From contig CAMOLD010000016.1 of NCBI GenBank assembly GCA_946618395.1, positions 1 to 17,396 on the forward strand: a DNA stretch of 17,396 nucleotides, given 5' to 3'. The notes beneath the pieces are model-generated. The model was not told the origin of the DNA. It saw only the letters and a list, made by a program, of their open reading frames with translations, and searched no databases. Below are positions 6,142 to 13,594 of this stretch, in pieces. Made by a program: the position numbers and the translations under genes. Within the stretch, counting starts at the first letter, position 1; each line of letters opens with the position of its first letter. The stretch is from an uncultured Clostridia bacterium. GTDB taxonomy: Bacteria > Bacillota > Clostridia > Oscillospirales > CAG-272.

Positions 6142-9100
6142 TTATCGGGATTCCGCATCTGTCGGTTTGGCAGAACGGTAAAGGTCCAAACATTCCTGCA
6201 ATAAGTCAAGTGCAGTCTCTTTTTTTGCAATTTTCAAGCACAGGTGCGCCTCAACCGAAACGAGCATGCGCAATTTTCCGCTGAAACGGTCGGTCACTTC
6301 CGACCATCTTGCAATGTCCATCTCGCGTGGGAACAGGTGAATTTCATTTCCCGTTTGGCGAATGGACGCCATGTTTGCCGCGGTTGCGGTGCTGTGAATG
6401 CGGGCGATCTTCAAAAGATTCCGGGTCGGTGCCGGCAATTCGCCGTAACGGTCGCAAAGCTCGTCAATCATATCGCGCTGATCTTCCTCGGTTGCAATCA
6501 GGGCGATTTTTTTGTAGAGCGCCATGCGTTGCGCGGGATAGGGAATATATTTTTCGGGCAAAAACGCGTCAAAATTCAAGCTGACGGTGCATTCGGCTTC
6601 CGGCGCGCTCAATTCGCCGCGCTCTTCCAGGACGGCGCGGTTGAGCAGCTTGATATAAAGGTCATAGCCAATCGCGTCCAGGTGCCCGTGTTGCTCGGCA
6701 CCCAAAAGGTTTCCTGCGCCGCGGATTTCCAGATCGCGCAAGGCAATTTTGAACCCGGCGCCAAACTCGGCGTATTCGCGGACGGCTTCCAGCCGTTTTC
6801 GCGCAATATCGGTTAAAGCGCGGTAGGGCGGGTAGGTGAAATATGCGTATGCCCGGCGGGAGGAACGCCCAACGCGACCGCGGATTTGGTGCAGTTGGGA
6901 AAGCCCCAGGCGGTGGGAATTGGAAACAATCAGCGTGTTGGCGTTGGGAACGTCCACGCCGGTTTCAATAATGGTGGTGCAAACCAGAATATCAATTTTT
7001 CCGGCAAGCATTTCTTCCCAAATTTTTTCCAGCTCATCTTTGTCCATCTTTCCGTGCCCGACGCTGATGCGCGCTTCCGGAATCATTTCCCGGATCTTTG
7101 CGGCAACCGAATAGATGGTTTCCACGTCGTTGTGCAAATAGAAGATTTGTCCGCCACGCCGCAGTTCGCGCCGCATGGCTTCCTCTAAAATCAGGGGGTC
7201 TTCCTCTAAAACGTAGGTTTGAACCGGCAGGCGATCAATGGGAGCTTCATCCAAAATGGAAATATCCCGAATGCCGCCCATTGCCATATTCAGCGTGCGC
7301 GGAATGGGAGTTGCCGAAAGGGAGAGCACGTCAATTCCCGTTGCAAGCTGTTTCAGCTTTTCTTTTTGCGCAACGCCGAATCTTTGCTCCTCATCTACAA
7401 TCAGCAAACCGAGATCGTGGAATTTGACATCCTTTGAAAGCAACCGGTGCGTGCCGACCAGAATGTCAATTTCTCCGCGCGCAAGTCTGCGCAAAGCGTC
7501 CGCTTGCTGTTTTGGCGTGCGGAAGCGCGAAAGCATTTCCACGTTCACGGCAAAACTGCGCATCCGGCTGATCATGGTTTGGTAATGTTGCAGGGCAAGC
7601 AGGGTAGTTGGAACCAGAACGGCGACCTGTTTTCCGCCCAAAACGGCTTTGTAGGCGGCGCGCAGGGCAACCTCGGTTTTTCCGTATCCCACGTCTCCGC
7701 AAAGAAGACGATCCATGGGAACGGCGCGCATCATATCCGATTTGATTTCGTTGGACGCGGTTTCCTGGCTTTCGGTTTTGGTGTATTCAAACGCCTCTTC
7801 AAAGGCCTTTTGGTATTTGTCGTCGGCAGGAAAAGCAAAGCCGGGGCGGCGCATGCGTTCGGCATAAAGACGAATCAAATCTTTTGCCATATCTTTCACC
7901 GCCGATTTTGCGCGTTGCTTGGATTTTTGCCAGCTTTCGCCTCCCATTTTGGAAAGCTTCAAAAGCCCGTCGTCGGCGTGCGCTCCAATGTATTTGGAAA
8001 CGCGGTCCAATTGCTCCACGGGAAGGAACAGGCGGTCGCTTCCGGCATATCGAATGCCGATATAATCGTGGGTTACGCCGTCCACCGTCAGCGTTTCAAT
8101 GCCGGTGTATTGCCCAATACCGTATTTTTCGTGCACCACGTAATCGCCCGTTTCCAGCTCGGCAAAGGAGAGAATACTTTTGGTGTCTTTTCTTTTCCTG
8201 CGCGTCATTGCCGATTTTCCGCTCGCTCCGCGCGAAAGCGGACGAATGTCCGAACCGGTGGAAAGAACGGCAAAACGGGGAACAAGCAGTTCAAACCCCG
8301 AAAGATCGTTGCGGTTGATCACGCAAACCGTCCCGGCTGGCAGTTCTTCGGGCGTTTGCGGCTCCGGGAAAACCGAAACTCCGGCGGCTTCCAGCCGCTC
8401 TTTCAATCGGGATTCGGCAATTTGGTTTTCGGCAAGGACCAGGCAGCGGTATCCGCCGCGGATCAGTCCGTCCAAATCCTCCAAAAACAGCGTTTCGTTG
8501 CCGGAGTAGGCGGCGGTGTGGCGCGTGCGGAAACCGAAAAGACCGGCAAGCTTCCGGTCGGTCAAATTATAAGAAATAGAGTCCAGGTGAAGGGTTGCGT
8601 TCTTGTCAAAAAAACGTTCCAGGTCGGAAACCGATTTTGCATAATCCGCGCAAGGAGTGGAAAGAGATTCACTTTCCGAAAGTTCTGCAATGATCTCGCC
8701 CAGGTGCGCTTCAAATCCCTTTGCGCGCTGGCGGACGGCGTTGGTTCCAATCATCAAAATCAGGGAGCAATCCGGGAAATAATCGGTCAAAGTCGCTTTT
8801 TCCGGGTAGATCAGCGAGAGATATTTGTCCAAAAAGGGAAGCTCCGCGCTCCCCTGCAAAGCGGCGTCAATCGCCGCCGCTTCACGTTTGAGCTCTTTGC
8901 GCGTTTCTTCTTTTCCGGCAGACTTGATTTGCTCGGCAACCGCTTTTTTCAGGCGCTCCAGAACGGGTTTGTCGCAAAGAAGCTCGCGCGCGGGCTGAAA
9001 ACCGGCGCGCACAACGGATTGGGTCATGCGCTGATTGTCCGGCTCAAAAATGCCCATGCGGTCAATTTCATCGCCGAAAAGTTCTATGCGCAAAGCGTAT

Positions 9101-9717
9101 GCGCCGCGCAATTCGCCGCCGTCCCGGTCGGTAAAAATTCCGTAAGGAGGGAAGATGTCCACAATTCCGCCGCGCACGGCAAACTGCCCGGGACTATCCA
9201 CCAAATCCACCCGGACAAATCCCGCGTCGGTCAAACTGCGGGAGAGCGATTGCGGATCCAGTCGGGTGGTTTCGTCAACGGAAATGGTGGAGTCGGAAAG
9301 ACGTTTTGGCGGAATGGTATAGCCCATAGCGGCGTCCGGCGTGGTCAGAATCACATCGTAATCCCCGCCCAAAAGACCAGAAAGCACCTTCAACCGCTCA
9401 TGTTCGTATTCGTGAGAGGCAGTCATAAAGTGGAAAGTCAAATCGCGCGCCATATAAAACCCGGCGCGAATATCAAACCGCTCCAGAACGGAGCATAAAC
9501 GAACGCACTCTTTTTCTTCGGAGCAAATGACCAAAGCGGCACCGCTCCGATTTTTGCGCGTGTCTTCCAAAAGGGAGATCAAAAGCGCGTCCGAAGCGCC
9601 GTCGCACAGCCCGGAAACAACGATTGGCAAAGGATTTTGGCGAAAATCCCGGCGCACCGTTTCCAAAAGCTGGGCATATTCGGGGTCCAGGCGAATGCAG
9701 GAGGAAAGAATGCTCAT
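6142..9717 (-). CDS. mfd: Transcription-repair coupling factor Mfd
   Basis: A cytoplasmic ATP-driven translocase of 1191 residues that pushes stalled RNA polymerase off damaged DNA and recruits UvrA. The N-terminal UvrB-like module includes PGQFAVRGGIVDIFPP near 185-200. The RNA-polymerase-interacting CarD-like domain is at about 525-590 (DYVVHEKYGIGQYTG). The helicase core has Walker A GDVGYGKTE near 675, the DEEQ box near 774, SATPIPRTLNMA, and GRVGRSSRRAYAYF near 950. The usual C-terminal TRCF domain follows. The ATG at 9717 is chosen over one 33 bases upstream because it overlaps the pth stop as ATGA and has GGAGG ten bases before it. The overlap implies translational coupling to pth. Length and motifs are complete. 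Confidence 0.97.
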   Translation of the reverse strand: MSILSSCIRLDPEYAQLLETVRRDFRQNPLPIVVSGLCDGASDALLISLLEDTRKNRSGAALVICSEEKECVRLCSVLERFDIRAGFYMARDLTFHFMTASHEYEHERLKVLSGLLGGDYDVILTTPDAAMGYTIPPKRLSDSTISVDETTRLDPQSLSRSLTDAGFVRVDLVDSPGQFAVRGGIVDIFPPYGIFTDRDGGELRGAYALRIELFGDEIDRMGIFEPDNQRMTQSVVRAGFQPARELLCDKPVLERLKKAVAEQIKSAGKEETRKELKREAAAIDAALQGSAELPFLDKYLSLIYPEKATLTDYFPDCSLILMIGTNAVRQRAKGFEAHLGEIIAELSESESLSTPCADYAKSVSDLERFFDKNATLHLDSISYNLTDRKLAGLFGFRTRHTAAYSGNETLFLEDLDGLIRGGYRCLVLAENQIAESRLKERLEAAGVSVFPEPQTPEELPAGTVCVINRNDLSGFELLVPRFAVLSTGSDIRPLSRGASGKSAMTRRKRKDTKSILSFAELETGDYVVHEKYGIGQYTGIETLTVDGVTHDYIGIRYAGSDRLFLPVEQLDRVSKYIGAHADDGLLKLSKMGGESWQKSKQRAKSAVKDMAKDLIRLYAERMRRPGFAFPADDKYQKAFEEAFEYTKTESQETASNEIKSDMMRAVPMDRLLCGDVGYGKTEVALRAAYKAVLGGKQVAVLVPTTLLALQHYQTMISRMRSFAVNVEMLSRFRTPKQQADALRRLARGEIDILVGTHRLLSKDVKFHDLGLLIVDEEQRFGVAQKEKLKQLATGIDVLSLSATPIPRTLNMAMGGIRDISILDEAPIDRLPVQTYVLEEDPLILEEAMRRELRRGGQIFYLHNDVETIYSVAAKIREMIPEARISVGHGKMDKDELEKIWEEMLAGKIDILVCTTIIETGVDVPNANTLIVSNSHRLGLSQLHQIRGRVGRSSRRAYAYFTYPPYRALTDIARKRLEAVREYAEFGAGFKIALRDLEIRGAGNLLGAEQHGHLDAIGYDLYIKLLNRAVLEERGELSAPEAECTVSLNFDAFLPEKYIPYPAQRMALYKKIALIATEEDQRDMIDELCDRYGELPAPTRNLLKIARIHSTATAANMASIRQTGNEIHLFPREMDIARWSEVTDRFSGKLRMLVSVEAHLCLKIAKKETALDLLQECLDLYRSAKPTDAESR

Positions 9718-10367
9718 GCGTTTGCGTCCTCCGGCAGAAATGCGTTGCAAATCTGCATAGCGCCGTCCGCGTCACAAGCCAATAGTTTTTTCAGTCCGCT
9801 TTCCACAACCGGAAACGCTTTTTCCAAAAGCGCGCGGTCCTGCGCGGAAAACTCGGAAAGCACCCAGTCGGCAAGGTCGTAGTCGGGGTGCGGCTTTTCG
9901 CCGATGCCGATACGAATGCGGGGGAACTCCTCGGTCCCCAGGCAGGCGATAATATCTTTCAGTCCGTTGTGTCCGCCGGCGCTTCCTTTTTTGCGAACGC
10001 GCAAATGCCCCACCGGCAGGGAAATATCATCCGAAATGACAATGATGTTTTTTGCAGGAATTTTGTAAAACTCCGCGGCTTCGGCAACCGCCAGGCCGGA
10101 GGCGTTCATCAGCGTTTGCGGCTTCATCAAAAGCACGCGAACACCGTCAACGGTAGCCTCGCCAACAAGCGAATGAAACTTTGCGCGGTCGATTTTTGCG
10201 CCAACCGATTCGGCAATGTGGTCAATCGCCAAAAAACCGGCGTTGTGGCGTGTGCCGGCATATTGCTTGCCCGTATTGCCCAGTCCGACGACCAAACAGG
10301 TAATCGGCATAGCGGATGCAGGCTCTTTCTTTTCAATTTTGCGGAACAAATCAAATATGTTTGCCAT
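9714..10367 (-). CDS. pth: Peptidyl-tRNA hydrolase
   Basis: Cleaves peptidyl-tRNA released from stalled ribosomes so that tRNA can be reused. The 217-residue protein keeps the catalytic set: Asn31 in VGLGNTG, His41 in TRHNAGF, Asn88 in LMNASG, Asp113 in SDDISLPVG and Asn134 in GGHNGL. The start at 10367 has GGATGGAGC just before it. This adds about 20 residues (MANIFDLFRKIEKKEPASA) ahead of the usual N-terminus; an in-frame ATG at residue 20 gives a standard-length enzyme and is the alternative, but it lacks a clear ribosome site. First gene of the pth-mfd-lipoprotein operon, with its own consensus promoter and a leader hairpin. Confidence 0.95.
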   Translation of the reverse strand: MANIFDLFRKIEKKEPASAMPITCLVVGLGNTGKQYAGTRHNAGFLAIDHIAESVGAKIDRAKFHSLVGEATVDGVRVLLMKPQTLMNASGLAVAEAAEFYKIPAKNIIVISDDISLPVGHLRVRKKGSAGGHNGLKDIIACLGTEEFPRIRIGIGEKPHPDYDLADWVLSEFSAQDRALLEKAFPVVESGLKKLLACDADGAMQICNAFLPEDANA

Positions 10368-10422
10368 TTTGCTCCATCCTTTCCCGGCGTTCAATCGTTT
10401 CCGAATACGCGAAAAGGCGCCC

Positions 10423-10457
10423 GATTCCGCAGCCCCGGTCTTTCGGGGGCAGGAATC
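10423..10457 (-). promoter_or_regulatory. Stem-loop in the pth leader
   Basis: GATTCC (10423-10428) pairs with GGAATC (10452-10457), and inside it GCCCC (10432-10436) pairs with GGGGC (10446-10450), with an asymmetric internal loop. It lies in the transcribed leader, about 55 bases before the pth start. No T-run follows, so it is not an ordinary terminator. Its role is unknown; mRNA stability or translation control is possible. Confidence 0.5.
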
Positions 10458-10483
10458 CGCCGCGCGTAGTTTTTCTAACAAAC

Positions 10484-10512
10484 ATTATACAATGTTTTTC
10501 CGCTTTTGTCAA
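10484..10512 (-). promoter_or_regulatory. Promoter of the pth-mfd-lipoprotein operon
   Basis: On the - strand TTGACA (10512-10507), a 17-base spacer and TATAAT (10489-10484) match consensus exactly. The start would lie near 10477, giving a leader of about 110 bases. Confidence 0.88.
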
Positions 10513-10565
10513 ATGGAAAATTCCATTTCCGCCTTGTTCACAAAATGTTTACAATTTTAGAACAA
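10511..10565. promoter_or_regulatory. Two palindromes between the divergent pth and ppdK promoters, candidate operators
   Basis: AAATGGAA (10511-10518) and TTCCATTT (10521-10528) form an 8-base perfect inverted repeat that overlaps the edge of the pth -35 box. Next to it TTGTTC (10534-10539) and GAACAA (10560-10565) frame a 32-base imperfect palindrome with 12 of 16 pairs, centred on TGTTTACA. This block lies upstream of the ppdK promoter. Together with the promoters and the pth leader hairpin these fill the 344-base gene-free stretch. Binding by a regulator is inferred; no known motif is claimed. Confidence 0.4.
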
Positions 10566-10582
10566 ATTCTGCCGGCAAACTA

Positions 10583-10611
10583 TGGAAAAAAAAGAAAAAA
10601 TATGATATAAT
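10583..10611 (+). promoter_or_regulatory. Promoter of ppdK (extended -10)
   Basis: TGATATAAT at 10603-10611 is an extended -10 box (TGNTATAAT). The -35 position 17 bases upstream reads TGGAAA, a weak match. Transcription would start near 10617, leaving a leader of about 95 bases before the ATG. Confidence 0.7.
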
Positions 10612-10710
10612 ATTCGGCGAACTGTGACATGGGACAACCGTGGGACGGCTTTTTTGTGTGCCGCGCGTTGTTCAGTGTCGGAAAAAACAAAATTTGGAGG
10701 ATTACCAAAC

Positions 10711-13356
10711 ATGGCAAAGAAGTATTGCTATCTGTTCACCGAAGGCGATGCCAGCATGCGCAACCTGCTGGGCGGCAAAGGCGCAAACCTTGCGGAAATG
10801 ACCAAAATCGGTCTTCCGGTTCCCCAGGGCTTCACCATTTCTACCGAGGCTTGCACGCAGTATTACGAGGACGGCAGAACCATCAACGATTCCATCATGG
10901 CAGAAATCATGAAGAACGTTGAAAAAATGGAGGAGATCAACGGCAAAAAGTTCGGCGATCTCAAAAACCCGCTGCTCGTTTCGGTTCGTTCCGGTGCGCG
11001 CGCATCCATGCCGGGCATGATGGACACCATTCTGAACCTCGGTCTGAACGACGACGTTGTCGCCGCAATGATCAAGGGCAACCCCGATCCCGCGTTCGAG
11101 CGTTTCGTTTACGACTCTTACAGACGTTTCATTCAAATGTTCTCCGACGTCGTTATGGAAGTCGGCAAGAAGTATTTTGAACTGCTGATCGACAAGATGA
11201 AAGAGAAGAAGGGCGTCAAGTTCGACGTTGACCTGACCGCCGCCGACCTCAAAGAGCTTGCCGGACAGTTCAAGGCTGAATACAAGAAGCAGCTGGGCAA
11301 AGATTTCCCGAGCGATCCGAAGGAACAGCTCTACGAAGCAATTCGCGCCGTCTTCCGCTCTTGGGATAACCCCCGCGCAAACGTTTACCGCCGCGACAAC
11401 GACATCCCCTATTCCTGGGGCACTGCCGTCAACGTGATGCCCATGGTGTTCGGTAACCTGAACAACAATTCCGGCACCGGCGTTGCATTCACTCGTGATC
11501 CCGCAACCGGCGAGAAGAAGCTGATGGGCGAGTTCCTCGTCAACGCGCAGGGCGAAGACGTCGTTGCAGGCGTCCGCACTCCTATGCCCATTGCACAAAT
11601 GGAAAAGCAATTCCCCGAAGCTTACGCACAGTTTGTGGAAGTTTGCGGAATTCTGGAAAACCGCTACCGCGACATGCAGGATATGGAGTTCACCGTTGAA
11701 AACGGCAAGCTCTACATGCTCCAATGCCGCAATGGTAAGAGAACCGCTCAGGCAGCTCTCCAAATCGCATGCGACCTCGTTGACGAGGGCATGAGAACCG
11801 AGAAAGAAGCCGTTCTGATGATCGATCCCCGCAACCTGGACACGCTCCTGCACCCGCAGTTTGATGCAAAGGCTCTCAAAGCCGCAAAACCGCTTGGCCG
11901 TGGTCTGGGCGCTTCTCCCGGAGCCGCTTGCGGACAAATCGTCTTCACCGCCGATGACGCCGAGGCTTGGAAGAAAGCCGGCAAGAAGGTCGTTCTCGTC
12001 CGTTTGGAGACCTCTCCCGAAGATATTACCGGTATGAAAGCCGCACAGGGCATCCTGACCGTTCGCGGCGGTATGACCTCTCATGCAGCCGTTGTTGCGC
12101 GCGGCATGGGCACCTGCTGCGTTTCCGGATGCGGCGACATTATTATGGATGAGGAGAACAAGAAGTTCACCCTCGCCGGCAAGACCTTCCATGAAGGCGA
12201 TGTCATCTCCATCGACGGTTCCACCGGTAACATTTACGGCGAAGCCATCGCAACCGTTGACGCCACCATCGGCGGCAACTTTGGCCGCATCATGGCTTGG
12301 GCTGATAAATACCGCAAGCTCAAAGTCCGCACCAATGCCGACACCCCGCGCGATGCAAAGAAAGCCCGTGAGCTGGGTGCCGAGGGTATTGGACTTTGCC
12401 GCACCGAACATATGTTCTTCGAGCCGGATCGTATCGCCGCATTCCGCGAGATGATCTGCGCCGACACCGTTGAGGAAAGAGAAGAGGCTCTGGCAAAGAT
12501 TCTGCCTATGCAGCAGAGCGATTTCGAGAAACTGTATGACGCTCTGGAAGGCTATCCGGTTGTCATCCGCTTCTTGGATCCTCCGCTCCATGAGTTCGTT
12601 CCCACCACCGAGGAAGACATTGCTCTCCTCGCAAAAGCGCAGGGCAAGACCGTTGAGAAAATCAAAGCCATCATCGCAAGCCTGCATGAGTTCAACCCCA
12701 TGATGGGCCATCGCGGATGCCGCCTTGCCGTTACCTATCCGGAAATTGCCGCAATGCAGACCCGCGCCGTCATTCGCGCCGCAATCAACACCAAGAAGGC
12801 ACATCCCGATTGGAAGGTTGAGCCCGAAATCATGATCCCGCTGGTTGGCGAAGTCAAAGAGCTCAAGTATGTCAAGAACGTGGTTGTCAAAGTTGCCGAC
12901 GAAGAAATCGCCGCTGCAAAGAGCAACCTGAAATACCAGGTCGGCACCATGATCGAAATTCCGCGCGCCGCTCTGACCGCTGATGAAATTGCAAAAGAAG
13001 CCGAATTCTTCTGCTTCGGAACCAATGACCTCACCCAAATGACCTTTGGTTTCAGCCGCGACGACGCCGGCAAGTTCCTGGGCGCTTACTACGACGCCAA
13101 GATCTACGAGAACGATCCGTTTGCTAAACTCGACCAGGTCGGCGTTGGCAAACTGATGAAGATGGCTGTCACCCTTGGCCGTCAGGCTCGTCCGGGCCTC
13201 TCCTGCGGTATCTGCGGAGAGCACGGCGGCGACCCGACATCGGTCGAGTTCTGCCATGAAATCGGTTTGGACTATGTTTCCTGCTCGCCTTACCGCGTGC
13301 CGATCGCTCGTCTGGCAGCCGCTCAGGCAGCAATCAAGGAAGCCGAAGCAAAATAA
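10711..13356 (+). CDS. ppdK: Pyruvate, phosphate dikinase
   Basis: Interconverts pyruvate, ATP and phosphate with phosphoenolpyruvate, AMP and pyrophosphate. In anaerobes it works in glycolysis or gluconeogenesis in the cytoplasm. The 881-residue length fits the family (about 870-890). The N-terminal ATP-binding domain begins GGKGANLAEMTKIGLPVPQGF and contains SVRSGARASMPGMMDTILNLG from about 90. The phosphohistidine is His458 in GGMTSHAAVVARGMG. The C-terminal PEP/pyruvate barrel holds GTNDLTQMTFGFSRDDAG and the catalytic Cys835 in GICGEHGGDP. The ATG at 10711 is preceded by TTTGGAGG at a spacing of 10; the frame is open upstream but without family similarity. Codons are biased towards C-ending forms, which fits high expression. 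It is transcribed alone, between an extended -10 promoter and a strong terminator. Confidence 0.98.
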   Translation: MAKKYCYLFTEGDASMRNLLGGKGANLAEMTKIGLPVPQGFTISTEACTQYYEDGRTINDSIMAEIMKNVEKMEEINGKKFGDLKNPLLVSVRSGARASMPGMMDTILNLGLNDDVVAAMIKGNPDPAFERFVYDSYRRFIQMFSDVVMEVGKKYFELLIDKMKEKKGVKFDVDLTAADLKELAGQFKAEYKKQLGKDFPSDPKEQLYEAIRAVFRSWDNPRANVYRRDNDIPYSWGTAVNVMPMVFGNLNNNSGTGVAFTRDPATGEKKLMGEFLVNAQGEDVVAGVRTPMPIAQMEKQFPEAYAQFVEVCGILENRYRDMQDMEFTVENGKLYMLQCRNGKRTAQAALQIACDLVDEGMRTEKEAVLMIDPRNLDTLLHPQFDAKALKAAKPLGRGLGASPGAACGQIVFTADDAEAWKKAGKKVVLVRLETSPEDITGMKAAQGILTVRGGMTSHAAVVARGMGTCCVSGCGDIIMDEENKKFTLAGKTFHEGDVISIDGSTGNIYGEAIATVDATIGGNFGRIMAWADKYRKLKVRTNADTPRDAKKARELGAEGIGLCRTEHMFFEPDRIAAFREMICADTVEEREEALAKILPMQQSDFEKLYDALEGYPVVIRFLDPPLHEFVPTTEEDIALLAKAQGKTVEKIKAIIASLHEFNPMMGHRGCRLAVTYPEIAAMQTRAVIRAAINTKKAHPDWKVEPEIMIPLVGEVKELKYVKNVVVKVADEEIAAAKSNLKYQVGTMIEIPRAALTADEIAKEAEFFCFGTNDLTQMTFGFSRDDAGKFLGAYYDAKIYENDPFAKLDQVGVGKLMKMAVTLGRQARPGLSCGICGEHGGDPTSVEFCHEIGLDYVSCSPYRVPIARLAAAQAAIKEAEAK

Positions 13357-13383
13357 GCCGGCTTTCCTGCAAAAAAATAAAGG

Positions 13384-13427
13384 CAAATCCGCCGTGTCCG
13401 TATGGATGCGGCGGATTTGTTTTTTTC
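13384..13427 (+). terminator. Intrinsic terminator of ppdK
   Basis: CAAATCCGCCG (13384-13394) pairs with CGGCGGATTTG (13409-13419), followed by a run of eight T ending at 13427. The inner loop adds TCC/GGA. Confidence 0.95.
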
Positions 13428-13489
13428 TATGAGAAGAGAACTTTTTTATTCGATTTAGAATTTTCTTATCACAATTTTCCAAAAAAGTA

Positions 13490-13518
13490 TTGACATTTGC
13501 AAGAATTTTTTATACAAT
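13490..13518 (+). promoter_or_regulatory. Promoter of the giant repeat protein
   Basis: TTGACA (13490-13495), a 17-base spacer and TACAAT (13513-13518) form a near-consensus promoter. The start would lie near 13525, giving a leader of about 70 bases. Confidence 0.88.
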
Positions 13519-13527
13519 ATAATTAAC

Positions 13528-13580
13528 TATAAAAGGGGATACTTTGCCTTTTTATAAAAATAGGGGAATCAACGCCCCTA
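13528..13580 (+). promoter_or_regulatory. Two stem-loops in the leader of the giant repeat protein
   Basis: TATAAAAGG (13528-13536) pairs with CCTTTTTATA (13547-13556) with one bulge, and TAGGGG (13561-13566) pairs with CCCCTA (13575-13580). The second stem ends just before the ribosome site AAAGGAGG, so it could affect translation or protect the mRNA 5' end. The leader is too short for known large riboswitches. The role is inferred. Confidence 0.5.
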
Positions 13581-13594
13581 AAAAGGAGGAAAAC

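Noticed and set aside
7447..9498. A 683-codon open frame on the + strand opposite mfd
   Set aside because: The translation is rich in Gly, Phe, Asn and Lys with no domain, and the - strand carries an intact mfd with all motifs.
10638..10655. Small terminator-like hairpin (CCGT/ACGG then T-run) in the ppdK leader
   Set aside because: The stem has only four pairs, too weak for a confident attenuator.
10702..13482. A 926-codon open frame on the - strand opposite ppdK
   Set aside because: It mirrors the complete ppdK gene and has no family similarity. It is explained by codon bias of a highly expressed gene.
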